A stretch of DNA of 64,000 nt from DATEDA01 sp963789885 (GTDB lineage: Bacteria; Pseudomonadota; Gammaproteobacteria; Burkholderiales; SG8-39), in NCBI GenBank assembly GCA_963789885.1, contig CAWBNB010000005.1, positions 310,001 to 374,000 on the forward strand, read 5' to 3'. Position numbers and translations under genes: made by a program. This document shows, in pieces, positions 1 through 8,361 of the stretch; the stretch's first letter is position 1; each line of letters starts with the position of its first letter. Under the pieces are notes generated by a model. It saw only the letters and a program-made list of their open reading frames with translations. It was not told the DNA's origin and did not search any database.

Positions 1-1
1 G

Positions 2-1339
2 TCCATCAGTCTTGCGGCGCGGCTCCGGGAGCTGAAACTACCGGTTGGCCGCCTGAAAACCGGTACGCCCCCCCGTCTGGACGGGAAAACCATCGACTTC
101 TCGGTGATGGAGGTTCAACCGGGGGATCGGCCGGAGCCCGTCTTCTCGTTCATGGGCCGGCGGGAAATGCATCCACGGCAACTGCCATGCTGGGTCACTC
201 ACACCAACGAACGGACCCACGACATCATCCGCGCGGGTCTCGACCGTTCGCCGATGTACACCGGCAAGATCGAGGGCGTCGGACCGCGCTACTGCCCCTC
301 GATCGAGGACAAGATCCACCGCTTCGCGGCGAAGAAAAGCCACCAGATCTTCCTGGAGCCCGAGGGGCTGACCACGACCGAGATCTATCCGAACGGGATC
401 TCGACCAGCCTGCCCTTCGACGTCCAACTCGATTTAGTGCGTTCAATCAAAGGATTGGAGAAGGCACATCTCCTTAGACCGGGATACGCGATCGAATACG
501 ATTATTTCGATCCGCGCGGCCTGAAGGCTTCCCTGGAAACGAAGGCGATTCGGGGGCTCTTCTTTGCCGGCCAGATCAACGGCACTACCGGCTACGAGGA
601 GGCGGCGGCCCAAGGCCTGCTCGCCGGGCTCAATGCCGCGCGGCTTGTGCGCAGCAATCCGGCCTGGGTGCCGCGCCGCGACGAGGCCTATCTCGGCGTG
701 CTGGTCGACGACCTCGTCACCCGCGGTGTGTCCGAGCCCTATCGGATGTTCACTAGCCGCGCCGAGTACCGGCTGACGCTGCGCGAAGACAACGCCGACC
801 TGCGCCTCACCGGGACCGGACGCAGACTCGGACTGGTCGACGATGCGCGCTGGGACGCCTTCGGGCGGAAGCGCGACGCGATCGAGCGCGAGACAGAGCG
901 GTTGAAGTCGACGTGGATCAATCCGCGCGTGTTGCCGCCGGAAGAGGCGGCGCGCGTGCTCGGCAAACCGCTCGAGCGCGATCACACGCTTCTGGATCTG
1001 CTCCGGCGCCCCGACGTCGGCTACGGCGCGCTCATGACGCTGCAAGGCGCGGGCACACCGGTGAGCGATCCGGCGGTCGCCGAGCAGGTGGAGATTCAGG
1101 CGAAGTACGCGGGCTACATCACACGCCAGCGCGACGAGGTCGCGCGGAACGAAGCGCACGAGTCGACGCGCCTGCCGCCCGATCTCGACTACCGCGCGGT
1201 GCGCGGGCTGTCGTTCGAGGTGCAGCAGAAGCTCGCGCAGCAGCGGCCGGAAACGATCGGGCAGGCGTCGCGCATTTCGGGCGTGACGCCCGCGGCGATC
1301 TCGCTGCTGCTCGTGCATCTGAAGCGGCGCGCCGCATGA
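2..1339 (+). CDS. mnmG: tRNA uridine-5-carboxymethylaminomethyl modification enzyme MnmG, 5' truncated by window edge
   Basis: FAD-dependent half of the MnmE-MnmG complex, which installs the (carboxymethyl)aminomethyl group on wobble uridine 34 of certain tRNAs. The frame is open from base 2 and starts mid-protein (TGTPPRLDGKTIDFS); about 445 codons are present, so roughly the first 185-190 residues of a ~630-residue protein lie outside the window. Both family signatures are visible: GPRYCPSIEDKI and GTTGYEEAAAQGLLAGLNAA, followed by MFTSRAEYRLTLREDNAD and the helical tRNA/MnmE-binding C-terminus. It is followed by rsmG, parA and parB, the classic origin-proximal order. The stop codon lies inside a dispersed repeat that fills the gap to rsmG. 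Confidence 0.97.
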   Translation, partial: SISLAARLRELKLPVGRLKTGTPPRLDGKTIDFSVMEVQPGDRPEPVFSFMGRREMHPRQLPCWVTHTNERTHDIIRAGLDRSPMYTGKIEGVGPRYCPSIEDKIHRFAAKKSHQIFLEPEGLTTTEIYPNGISTSLPFDVQLDLVRSIKGLEKAHLLRPGYAIEYDYFDPRGLKASLETKAIRGLFFAGQINGTTGYEEAAAQGLLAGLNAARLVRSNPAWVPRRDEAYLGVLVDDLVTRGVSEPYRMFTSRAEYRLTLREDNADLRLTGTGRRLGLVDDARWDAFGRKRDAIERETERLKSTWINPRVLPPEEAARVLGKPLERDHTLLDLLRRPDVGYGALMTLQGAGTPVSDPAVAEQVEIQAKYAGYITRQRDEVARNEAHESTRLPPDLDYRAVRGLSFEVQQKLAQQRPETIGQASRISGVTPAAISLLLVHLKRRAA

Positions 1340-1394
1340 GCCCGCCGGGCCGTCCCAAGGGCGAATCCCGAGCGCAGAGCGCGAGGGCAGTCCG
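1337..1394 (+). repeat. dispersed ~57-bp intergenic element, copy A
   Basis: The element begins with the mnmG stop codon (TGAGCCCGCCGGGCCG), continues through AAGGGCGAATCCCGAGCGCA and ends GAGGGCAGTCCG directly before the rsmG ATG, so it fills the whole intergenic gap. Two diverged copies occur at 18375-18436 (minus) and 50616-50672 (minus), each also beginning at a stop codon. Its GAGGG, about 7 bases before the ATG, may act as the rsmG ribosome binding site. Read in frame it gives SPPGRPKGES, a string I recall from mis-extended N-termini of Burkholderiales proteins; I cannot verify that here. Confidence 0.75.
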
Positions 1395-2021
1395 ATGAAC
1401 GCGCCGCAGCCGCTGCGCCGCGGTCTCCTCGCTCTCGGCGTGGGCTTGACCGACGGGCAGATCGCCGGCCTGGAGCGCTACCTTGCGCTGCTCGAGAAGT
1501 GGAACCGCGTCTACAACCTCACCGCGATCCGCGAGCCGGAGCGCATGGTCACGCATCACCTGCTCGATTCGCTCGCGATCCTGCCGCACGTGCGGGGGCC
1601 CCGGATGCTCGACGTCGGTAGCGGTGCCGGGTTGCCCGGGATCCCGCTCGCGCTCGCGTCGCCCGAGCTCGCGGTGACGCTGCTCGACTCCAGCCACAAG
1701 AAGGCCGCGTTCCTGCAGCAGGCGATCGCCGAGCTCCAGCTCGCGAACGCGACCGTCGTGACCGCGCGCGTCGAGTCGTGGCAGACGAGCGCCCGCTACG
1801 ACACGATCGTCTCGCGCGCGTTTGCCGATCTGGGCGAGTTCGTGTCCGCGGCGGCGCGCCTTCTTGCGCCGGGCGGCACGATCGCGGCGATGAAAGGCGT
1901 CCATCCCCACGACGAGATCGAGCGGCTCCCGCCGGGTTTCCGCGTGCGCCGGGTCCTGAAGCTCGACGTGCCGCTGCTCGATGCCGAGCGGCACCTCGTC
2001 CTCGTGGAGCCGGACGCATGA
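1395..2021 (+). CDS. rsmG: 16S rRNA (guanine527-N7)-methyltransferase RsmG
   Basis: SAM-dependent methyltransferase that makes m7G527 in 16S rRNA (GidB). At 208 residues it matches the family. Visible are the N-terminal helix with YLALLEKWNRVYNLTAIRE, the hallmark HHLLDSLAILP, and the SAM loop LDVGSGAGLPGIPLAL near residues 72-87, then SRAFADL in the catalytic half. The ATG follows repeat copy A without a gap. The stop overlaps the parA start (ATGA), so rsmG and parA are probably translationally coupled. Confidence 0.97.
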   Translation: MNAPQPLRRGLLALGVGLTDGQIAGLERYLALLEKWNRVYNLTAIREPERMVTHHLLDSLAILPHVRGPRMLDVGSGAGLPGIPLALASPELAVTLLDSSHKKAAFLQQAIAELQLANATVVTARVESWQTSARYDTIVSRAFADLGEFVSAAARLLAPGGTIAAMKGVHPHDEIERLPPGFRVRRVLKLDVPLLDAERHLVLVEPDA

Positions 2022-2821
2022 CCCGGGTCCTCGCAGTCGCGAACCAGAAGGGCGGCGTCGGCAAGACCACCACCACGGTGAACCTGGCGGCCGGGCTCGC
2101 GCTGGCCGGACGGCGCGTTCTGCTCGTCGACCTCGACCCGCAAGGCAACGCCACGATGGGTTCGGGCGTCGACAAGCGCGCGCTCAAGCAGACCGTCTAC
2201 CACGTCCTGCTGGGGCTTGCGACGAGCGACAGCGTGCGGGTCTTCTCGGAGAGCGGCGGCTACGACGTCCTCCCGGCGAACCGGGACCTCGCCGGCGCGG
2301 AAATCGAGATGGTCGAGCTCGAGCATCGCGAGCTGCGCCTGAAGAGCGCGCTCGAGCGGGTGACGTCGCAGTACGACTTCATCCTGATCGACTGCCCGCC
2401 CGCGCTGAACCTCCTCACGCTGAATGGGCTCGTCGCGGCCGATGCCGTGATGATCCCGATGCAGTGCGAGTACTACGCTCTCGAAGGGCTGTCGGACCTG
2501 ATCAACACGATCAAGAAGGTCCGCGTGCACCTCAACCCGGGGATCGAGATCGAAGGCTTGCTCAGGACCATGTTCGATCCGCGCAACACGCTTGCCCTGC
2601 AGGTGTCGTCGCAGCTCGAGCAGCACTTCGGCAAGAAGGTCTACCACACGGTGATCCCGCGGAACGTGCGGCTCGCCGAAGCGCCGAGCTACGGCGTCCC
2701 GGCGGTGAAGTTCGATGTCATGTGCAAGGGCTCGCAGGCCTACGTCGAGCTCACCAACGAGATCCTCGGGCGGGCCGAGCCGCGCGCCGCGCCGGCGATC
2801 GTCGGGGAGGAGGGAGCGTGA
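2018..2821 (+). CDS. parA: chromosome partitioning ATPase ParA (Soj)
   Basis: Walker-type ATPase that with ParB and parS segregates the origin region. The deviant Walker A motif KGGVGKTTTTVNLAAGL sits at residues 11-27, followed by VDLDPQGNATMGSG and IDCPPALNLLTLNGLVAA. Length 267 aa is typical for the chromosomal Soj type without an N-terminal DNA-binding domain. The ATG at 2018 overlaps the rsmG stop and puts the nucleotide motif at the expected distance from the N-terminus. The stop overlaps the parB GTG. Confidence 0.97.
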   Translation: MTRVLAVANQKGGVGKTTTTVNLAAGLALAGRRVLLVDLDPQGNATMGSGVDKRALKQTVYHVLLGLATSDSVRVFSESGGYDVLPANRDLAGAEIEMVELEHRELRLKSALERVTSQYDFILIDCPPALNLLTLNGLVAADAVMIPMQCEYYALEGLSDLINTIKKVRVHLNPGIEIEGLLRTMFDPRNTLALQVSSQLEQHFGKKVYHTVIPRNVRLAEAPSYGVPAVKFDVMCKGSQAYVELTNEILGRAEPRAAPAIVGEEGA

Positions 2822-3669
2822 TCAAGCACAAGGGTCTCGGACGCGGCCTCGATGCGCTGCTCGATACCGAGGGCAGCCCGCCTCCGACCGAATCGCTCGG
2901 GACGGCGCGCGTCGATCGTCTCCAGCCGGGCCGTTACCAGCCGCGCACGAAGATGGACGCCGAATCGCTGAACGAGCTGGCCGCGTCGATCAGGGAGCAG
3001 GGCCTGATGCAGCCGATCCTGGTGCGTCCGGCCGGCGCCGATCGTTACGAGATCATCGCCGGCGAGCGCCGCTGGCGCGCCGCGCAGATCGCCGGCCTGG
3101 ACGAGATCCCGGTCGTGGTTCGCGACGTCCCCGACCAGGCGGCGCTCGCGATGGCGCTGATCGAGAACATCCAGCGGGAGGATCTGAATCCGCTCGAGGA
3201 GGCCCAGGGCGTCCAGCGGCTCGTGGCCGAGTTCAAGCTCACGCACCAGGAAGCCGCGGATGCGATCGGCCGCTCGCGCGCGGCGACGACGAACCTGCTG
3301 CGGCTCCTCAACCTGCCGCAGAGCGTGCAGGCGCTCGTCCTGGACGGGCAGCTCGACATGGGCCACGCGCGGGCGCTGCTCGCGCTCGACGGCGAGCTGC
3401 AGGCCGGGACCGCGAAGAAGGTGGCGGCGAAGGGGCTCTCGGTGCGCGAGACCGAGCAGCTCGTCAACGACATCCTGCACCCCAAGGCGCGGGCGGCGCG
3501 GGTGAAGGCGCGCACCGGCCGCGACATCCAGCGCCTCGAGGAAGAAGTGTCGGAGAAGCTCGGCACGACGGTTGAGATCAAGGCGGGGAAGAAGGGCAGC
3601 GGGCGGCTGGTGATCAACTACATGAGCCACGAGCATCTGGATGATCTGCTCGCCAAGCTGACGCGGTAA
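2818..3669 (+). CDS. parB: chromosome partitioning protein ParB (Spo0J), CTPase and parS-binding
   Basis: ParB loads on parS, spreads as a CTP-dependent clamp and stimulates ParA. The 283-residue reading starts at GTG 2818, inside the parA stop (GTGA). It carries the classic N-terminal KGLGRGLDALL ParA-interacting motif, the CTP-binding GERRWRAA and ENIQREDLNPLEEAQG boxes, and a helix-turn-helix around LTHQEAADAIGRSRAATTN. The C-terminal dimerisation segment ends NYMSHEHLDDLLAKL. No consensus parS site was found in the window, only a half-match at 15282-15290. Confidence 0.97.
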   Translation: MIKHKGLGRGLDALLDTEGSPPPTESLGTARVDRLQPGRYQPRTKMDAESLNELAASIREQGLMQPILVRPAGADRYEIIAGERRWRAAQIAGLDEIPVVVRDVPDQAALAMALIENIQREDLNPLEEAQGVQRLVAEFKLTHQEAADAIGRSRAATTNLLRLLNLPQSVQALVLDGQLDMGHARALLALDGELQAGTAKKVAAKGLSVRETEQLVNDILHPKARAARVKARTGRDIQRLEEEVSEKLGTTVEIKAGKKGSGRLVINYMSHEHLDDLLAKLTR

Positions 3670-3675
3670 CCGTCT

Positions 3676-3702
3676 CCCTCTCCCCGAGTTTGGGGGAGAG
3701 GG
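3676..3702. repeat. G+C-rich palindrome of the CCCTCTCCCC...GGGGAGAGGG type
   Basis: A perfect 10-bp stem (3676-3685 with 3693-3702) around a 7-base loop follows the parB stop. There is no T-tract, so it is a weak intrinsic terminator at best. It resembles the extragenic palindromes of many Proteobacteria that yield spurious PLPNPLPQ-like peptides; read on the minus strand this copy gives PLPDPLPQTRGEG. Because of it, the long upstream extension of the next reading frame (to 3690) is not credible. Confidence 0.7.
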
Positions 3703-3773
3703 TCGGGGAGCGGGGGGCAGCGCGCCGATCGGGTGCTGTGCGAGGCGCGCGGTACGACAACAAGGAGGAAGGA

Positions 3774-5876
3774 GTGGGTCCGTACCTCGTGGGTGTCGAC
3801 ATCGGCGGCACCTTCACCGACTGCGTCGTTCTCGATCGCGCCGGCAACATCACCGCCACCAAGTCCGCCTCGACCCCGGGGAACTTCGCCGACGGGATGC
3901 TTGCGGCGATGCGGGTCGCAGCCGAGCGCCTCGACCTGCCGTTCGACGCGTTCTGCGAGCGCATCTCGGTTCTCACCCACGGCACGACCGTCGGCACCAA
4001 CGCCCTGATCCAGCGGAAGGGCGCGAAGGTCGGGCTGATCACGACCAAGGGGCACGAAGACGCAATCCACATCATGCGTGGCTCGCGCGGCGTGACTTCG
4101 CGCGACATCGCCAAAGTCGTTCATTTCCCGGAGAGCCAGAAGCCGGACCCGATCGTGCCGAAGCGCCTGGTCCGCGGCGTGTCCGAGCGCGTCGACTGCT
4201 TCGGGGAAGTCGTCGTCCCGCTGAACGAGGTGGAAGCCGAGCAGGCGATCCGCGCGCTCGTCGACGCCGGGTGCGACGCGATTGCGATCTGTTTCCTCTG
4301 GTCGTTCCGCAATCCCGGCCACGAGCGGCGCGTCCGCGACATGGTCCGCGACATCGCCCCGGGCGTGTTCGTGTCGTGCTCGATCGACATCGCGCCGAAG
4401 TGGGGCGAGTACGAGCGCACGACGGCGACCGTGCTGAACGCTTACATCGGGCCGGTCATGTCGCGGTATCTCTCGAGCCTCGACCGCGAGCTGAAGGCGC
4501 ACCACTACAAGCAACCGCTGCAGATCACGCAGTGCGGCGGTGGCTCGATCTCGGTGGATCGGGCGATGGACTCGCCGCTCCTCACGCTCGACTCCGGCCC
4601 GGTGTCCGGGGTCACCGGTTCGGTGTTCTTCGGCAAGCTGATCGGCGTGCCGGACATCATCACCACCGACATGGGCGGCACATCGTTCGACGTCGGCATC
4701 ATCGCCGGCGGGCAGCCCGAGTACTCGTTCATCTCGAACGTCATCCAGTACGACTACTTCCTGCCGAAGGTCGATATCCAGGCGATCGGTTCCGGCGGCG
4801 GGAGCCTCGCGCGCGTGAACGAGTTCGGCCGGACGCTGACGGTCGGTCCCGATAGCGCCGGCGCAGACCCCGGTCCGGCGTGCTACGGCAAGGGCAACCC
4901 GATCCCGACGGTGACCGACGCCGACGTCGTGCTCGGCTACATCGATCCCGACAACTTCCTCGGCGGGCGGATGAAGCTCGACAAGGCAAGGGCGGTAGCC
5001 GCGGTGAAGTCGGTGGCCGACAAGCTCGGGCTCTCGCTCGCGGAGGCGGCGAGCGGGATCGCCACGATCGCCGAGTTCAAGATGGCCGACATCATCCGCA
5101 AGATGACGGTCGAGAAGGGCCACGACCCGCGCGATTTCGTGCTGTTCGCGTTCGGCGGCGCGGGGCCGGTGCACGCCGCCGTGTTCGGCGCGGAGCTCGG
5201 CGTGCGGAAGGTGATCGTGCCGCTCCGCGAGATCGCCTCGACCTGGTGCGCATTCGGGGCGGCGGCAGCCGACATCCTCCACGTCTACGAGCAGGTCGAC
5301 ATCCAGGGCTCGCCGTTCGACCCGGCGCGCGTCAACCGGGTGCTGGCGGAGCTCCAGTCGCGCGCCGAGGCGCAGATGGCGAAGGACGGCATCGCCGCGT
5401 CGCGCCGGAAGTTCAGCTTCTCGCTCGACATGCGCCACCGCGGCCAGATCAACGAGGTGGAGGTCATGCTGCCCGAGGCCCGGCTGAAAGGCGACTTCGC
5501 CGAGGCGTTGCGGCAGCGCTTCTACGACCGCTACGAGCAGCTCTACGGGCGCGGGTCGTCCTATCGCAGCGCGCGCCTCGAGATCGTGACGATGCGCGTG
5601 CGGGCGACCGCGGCCACGCCGCGGCCGAAGCTCACGAAAGCGCGCAAACTCTCGGCCGCGATCCCGAAGGCGGCGAAGCGGGGCACACGCCCGATCTACT
5701 GGGCCGAGCCGAAGCGCACGCTGAAAACGCCGATCTTCGACGGCGCGGCCCTTCGGCCCGGCAACCGGATCAAGGGTCCGTGCGTCGTCGAGACGTCGCA
5801 GACCAACGTGGTTGTGCCGCCGCGGCGCACGTTGCGGGTGGACGCGTTCGGCAACTTCGAGATCCTGTTCAAGTGA
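3774..5876 (+). CDS. hyuA: hydantoinase A / acetone carboxylase beta-subunit family protein (ATP-dependent)
   Basis: ASKHA-fold subunit of the ATP-dependent hydantoinase/oxoprolinase/acetone carboxylase family; with HyuB it hydrolyses cyclic imides or ureides, or phosphorylates and carboxylates ketones. Visible: GVDIGGTFTDCVVLD at the N-terminus, THGTTVGTNALIQRKGAKVG, the second phosphate loop TTDMGGTSFDVG, and FAFGGAGPVHA. The GTG at 3774 is preceded by AAGGAGGAAGGA and gives 700 aa, usual for the family. hyuB follows after 7 bases. A liv-type importer lies downstream, suggesting uptake of the substrate (inference). The exact substrate cannot be read from sequence. Confidence 0.9.
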   Translation: MGPYLVGVDIGGTFTDCVVLDRAGNITATKSASTPGNFADGMLAAMRVAAERLDLPFDAFCERISVLTHGTTVGTNALIQRKGAKVGLITTKGHEDAIHIMRGSRGVTSRDIAKVVHFPESQKPDPIVPKRLVRGVSERVDCFGEVVVPLNEVEAEQAIRALVDAGCDAIAICFLWSFRNPGHERRVRDMVRDIAPGVFVSCSIDIAPKWGEYERTTATVLNAYIGPVMSRYLSSLDRELKAHHYKQPLQITQCGGGSISVDRAMDSPLLTLDSGPVSGVTGSVFFGKLIGVPDIITTDMGGTSFDVGIIAGGQPEYSFISNVIQYDYFLPKVDIQAIGSGGGSLARVNEFGRTLTVGPDSAGADPGPACYGKGNPIPTVTDADVVLGYIDPDNFLGGRMKLDKARAVAAVKSVADKLGLSLAEAASGIATIAEFKMADIIRKMTVEKGHDPRDFVLFAFGGAGPVHAAVFGAELGVRKVIVPLREIASTWCAFGAAAADILHVYEQVDIQGSPFDPARVNRVLAELQSRAEAQMAKDGIAASRRKFSFSLDMRHRGQINEVEVMLPEARLKGDFAEALRQRFYDRYEQLYGRGSSYRSARLEIVTMRVRATAATPRPKLTKARKLSAAIPKAAKRGTRPIYWAEPKRTLKTPIFDGAALRPGNRIKGPCVVETSQTNVVVPPRRTLRVDAFGNFEILFK

Positions 5877-5883
5877 GGCGGCA

Positions 5884-8169
5884 ATGCCCAAGCTGAGCGA
5901 GATGAAGGGCGTCAAGTTCGACGGCAAGACCTACGGCTACGTGCCGCCGAAGAAGCTGTCGATCGCGAAGAAGCTCAAGCTCCATACGAAGTACCGGAAG
6001 GACATCGACCCGATCACCTACGAGGTCGTCCGCCATTCGCTCTGGCATGTCAACGAGGAGCACGGCGCGACCATCCAGCGCATCTCGGGGTCGCCGGTGG
6101 CGATGTACGCGCTCGACCTCAACCCCTCGATCCTGACCGAGGACGGCGAGTTCGTGTACTTCGGGCCGTACATGCAGTACATGTCCGGGGTCACCGACAC
6201 CCAGGTGAAGTGGATCCTCGAGTACCGGAGCGACAACCCGGGGATCCGGGACGGCGACATGTTCCTCGCCAACGACCCGTGGGTGGGCGCAGCGCACCAG
6301 CAGGACGTGATGCTCATTTGCCCGGTGTTCTGGAAGGGGGAGCTCTTCTGCTGGGTCACCAACTGCCTGCACCAGTACGACATCGGCGGCAAGACGCCGT
6401 CCTCCTTCTGCGGCTCGGCCGAGAACGCCTTCGAGGAAGGCATCTGCCTGCCGCCGATCAAGATCGTCGAGGGGAACGAGATCCGGCGCGACATCGAGGA
6501 GGCGTATCTCCGCGCCTCGCGCAAGCCCGACGCGGTCGCGCTCGACTTCCGCGCGCAGCTCGCCGGCAACACCACCGCGCGGGACCGCATCCTGCGGCTG
6601 ATCAAGCGGTACGGCCCGGAGGTCGTGAAGGGCGTGATGAAGCGCATCCTCGACAACGCCGAGCGCGCGTTCCTCGACAAGCTGAAGCGCCTCCCCGACG
6701 GCGTCTGGCGCGACCGCACCTACGTCGAGTGCTGCCGTCCGGGCGACCGGCGCACGCACACCGTGATGCTGACCCTGCGCAAGGAAGGCAAACGGCTCGT
6801 CTTCGAGAACGAGGGCACCGCGCCGCAGGACGGCGCGATGAACGCCACGTTCTCCGGCTGGCGCGGCGCGATCATGGTGGCGCTCAACCAGCTGCTCTGC
6901 TGGGACCAGTACTTCGCCATCGGCGGCGCGCTGCGGCACGTCGAGTTCGACCCGACGCCCGGCACGTTCAACTGCGCCACCTTTCCCGCCTCGGTGTCGA
7001 CGGCGCCGGTGCAGGCGATGGAAATCTCGCTCTACCCGGCCTACAACGTCCTCTCGAAGATGCTGTTCAGCGACCCGCGCATGCGCGAGGACATCATGTG
7101 CATCGGCGGGACCAGCCAGTGGCCGGCGACGCTCTTCCGCGGCGTCGACCAGTGGGGCGATCGCTACGGCTACATCCTGGTCGACCCGATCGGCGGTGCG
7201 ATCGGCGCGTTCTCGGTCGGCGACGGCGTCTCGAACGGCGGCCAGTCGCGCACCCCGATCTGCCGGCTGCCGAACGTCGAGCACAACGAGCAGTCGTTCC
7301 CGCTGCTCGTGCTCTACCGCAAGGAAGTCGTCGATTCGGGCGGCGCCGGCCGCTGGCGGGGCGGCCTCTCCGCGGAGACCTGCTTCGTCCCGCACCGGAC
7401 GTCGGTCATCACCCACGACACGCTGTCGTCGGGCAACGCGATCCCGACGTCGACCGGAATGATGGGCGGGTACCCGGCCACGGTGAACGTCTACAAGTTC
7501 AAGCGCGACACCGACATCAAGGAGCGGTTGGCGAAGCGCGAGATGATCGGCGACATCGCCGACGTCGAAGGTACGACCGAGGAGCTCCAGCTCCGGCAGG
7601 AAAACTTCCTCCAGCACCCGACCGACGTGTATTCGGTGATCTGGACCGCGGCCGGCGGCTTCGGCGATCCGACGGAGCGCGATCCGGAGCGGGTCTGGCG
7701 GGACGTCGTCGAGAATCGGGCGGTCTCGCGGGAGGCGGCGCGCGAGATCTACGGCGTGGTGGTCGCGGCGGACGAGCGGCTGGACCTCGAGGCGACCCGG
7801 CGGCTCCGCGCCGAGCGGCGCGACGCGCGACGGCGCAAGACCGGTACGGTCAGGACACTGGACGGGAAGGTGGTGGCGCGGATCTCCGACAATCTGGAGG
7901 TCCGCAAGGCGAATGGCAGCCTGCACACTTGTTGTGCAAAGTGCGCCGCCGACCTCGGCCCTGTCCGCGCCAACTACAAGGACGCCTGCGAGCGGATGGA
8001 CCAGGAGATCACCGCCTCCAACCCCAACGTGGGCGACTGGCGCCGCTATATTGACGAGCGGCCGGTGTTCCGGCAGTTTTTCTGCCCGGGCTGCGGGGCG
8101 CTGATCGAAAACGAGATCGCCCGCGAAGGCGACGAGGTGCTGCGCGACATCGAGCTCGACCTGCGCTGA
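5884..8169 (+). CDS. hyuB: hydantoinase B / acetone carboxylase alpha-subunit family protein with C-terminal zinc-ribbon-like extension
   Basis: Partner of the upstream HyuA; 761 aa. The body is a HyuB catalytic subunit: PITYEVVRHSLWHVNEEHG, GDMFLANDPWVGAAHQQDV, SDPRMREDIMC, GGFGDPTERDPERVWRDV. After the normal HyuB end, the last ~100 residues hold two paired-cysteine motifs, CCAKC and CPGC, ending ENEIAREGDEVLRDIELDL. That resembles the small zinc-binding gamma subunit of acetone/acetophenone carboxylases fused onto HyuB (my alignment by eye). This favours a carboxylase-like or unusual hydrolase complex over a plain hydantoinase. Confidence 0.88.
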   Translation: MPKLSEMKGVKFDGKTYGYVPPKKLSIAKKLKLHTKYRKDIDPITYEVVRHSLWHVNEEHGATIQRISGSPVAMYALDLNPSILTEDGEFVYFGPYMQYMSGVTDTQVKWILEYRSDNPGIRDGDMFLANDPWVGAAHQQDVMLICPVFWKGELFCWVTNCLHQYDIGGKTPSSFCGSAENAFEEGICLPPIKIVEGNEIRRDIEEAYLRASRKPDAVALDFRAQLAGNTTARDRILRLIKRYGPEVVKGVMKRILDNAERAFLDKLKRLPDGVWRDRTYVECCRPGDRRTHTVMLTLRKEGKRLVFENEGTAPQDGAMNATFSGWRGAIMVALNQLLCWDQYFAIGGALRHVEFDPTPGTFNCATFPASVSTAPVQAMEISLYPAYNVLSKMLFSDPRMREDIMCIGGTSQWPATLFRGVDQWGDRYGYILVDPIGGAIGAFSVGDGVSNGGQSRTPICRLPNVEHNEQSFPLLVLYRKEVVDSGGAGRWRGGLSAETCFVPHRTSVITHDTLSSGNAIPTSTGMMGGYPATVNVYKFKRDTDIKERLAKREMIGDIADVEGTTEELQLRQENFLQHPTDVYSVIWTAAGGFGDPTERDPERVWRDVVENRAVSREAAREIYGVVVAADERLDLEATRRLRAERRDARRRKTGTVRTLDGKVVARISDNLEVRKANGSLHTCCAKCAADLGPVRANYKDACERMDQEITASNPNVGDWRRYIDERPVFRQFFCPGCGALIENEIAREGDEVLRDIELDLR

Positions 8170-8193
8170 CGCGGAGCGCGGCCGACGTTCCGC

Positions 8194-8221
8194 TTGACAA
8201 CCGTGGGCGGGGCAACATAAT
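8194..8221 (+). promoter_or_regulatory. sigma-70-type promoter upstream of livK
   Basis: TTGACA at 8194-8199 and CATAAT at 8216-8221, separated by 16 bases, match consensus in 11 of 12 positions. This is the best promoter-like sequence in the window. It would give a leader of about 130 nt before the livK ATG, with a strong GGAGGAGGA ribosome site just upstream of the ATG. It allows the liv operon to be expressed independently of hyuAB. Confidence 0.7.
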
Positions 8222-8361
8222 CGCCCGACCCGATCGACGTGGTGCGGTGCGTCGAAGAGTTCGGGGCGGGTCCGCAAAGGCCGGCTGACGGCGCCCATCG
8301 TTGACGCTGCTCCGGCGCCCGTGGCAGCATCGACCACGTAATCTCTGGAGGAGGAAGCAAA

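Noticed and set aside
3690..3773. Extension of hyuA to an upstream start at 3690
   Set aside because: The added residues are encoded by the extragenic palindrome and low-complexity sequence. The GTG at 3774 has a strong ribosome site and gives the normal N-terminus.
8301..8330. Second TTGACG upstream of livK as a promoter
   Set aside because: No acceptable -10 hexamer at 16-18 bases; the 8194-8221 promoter is far better.
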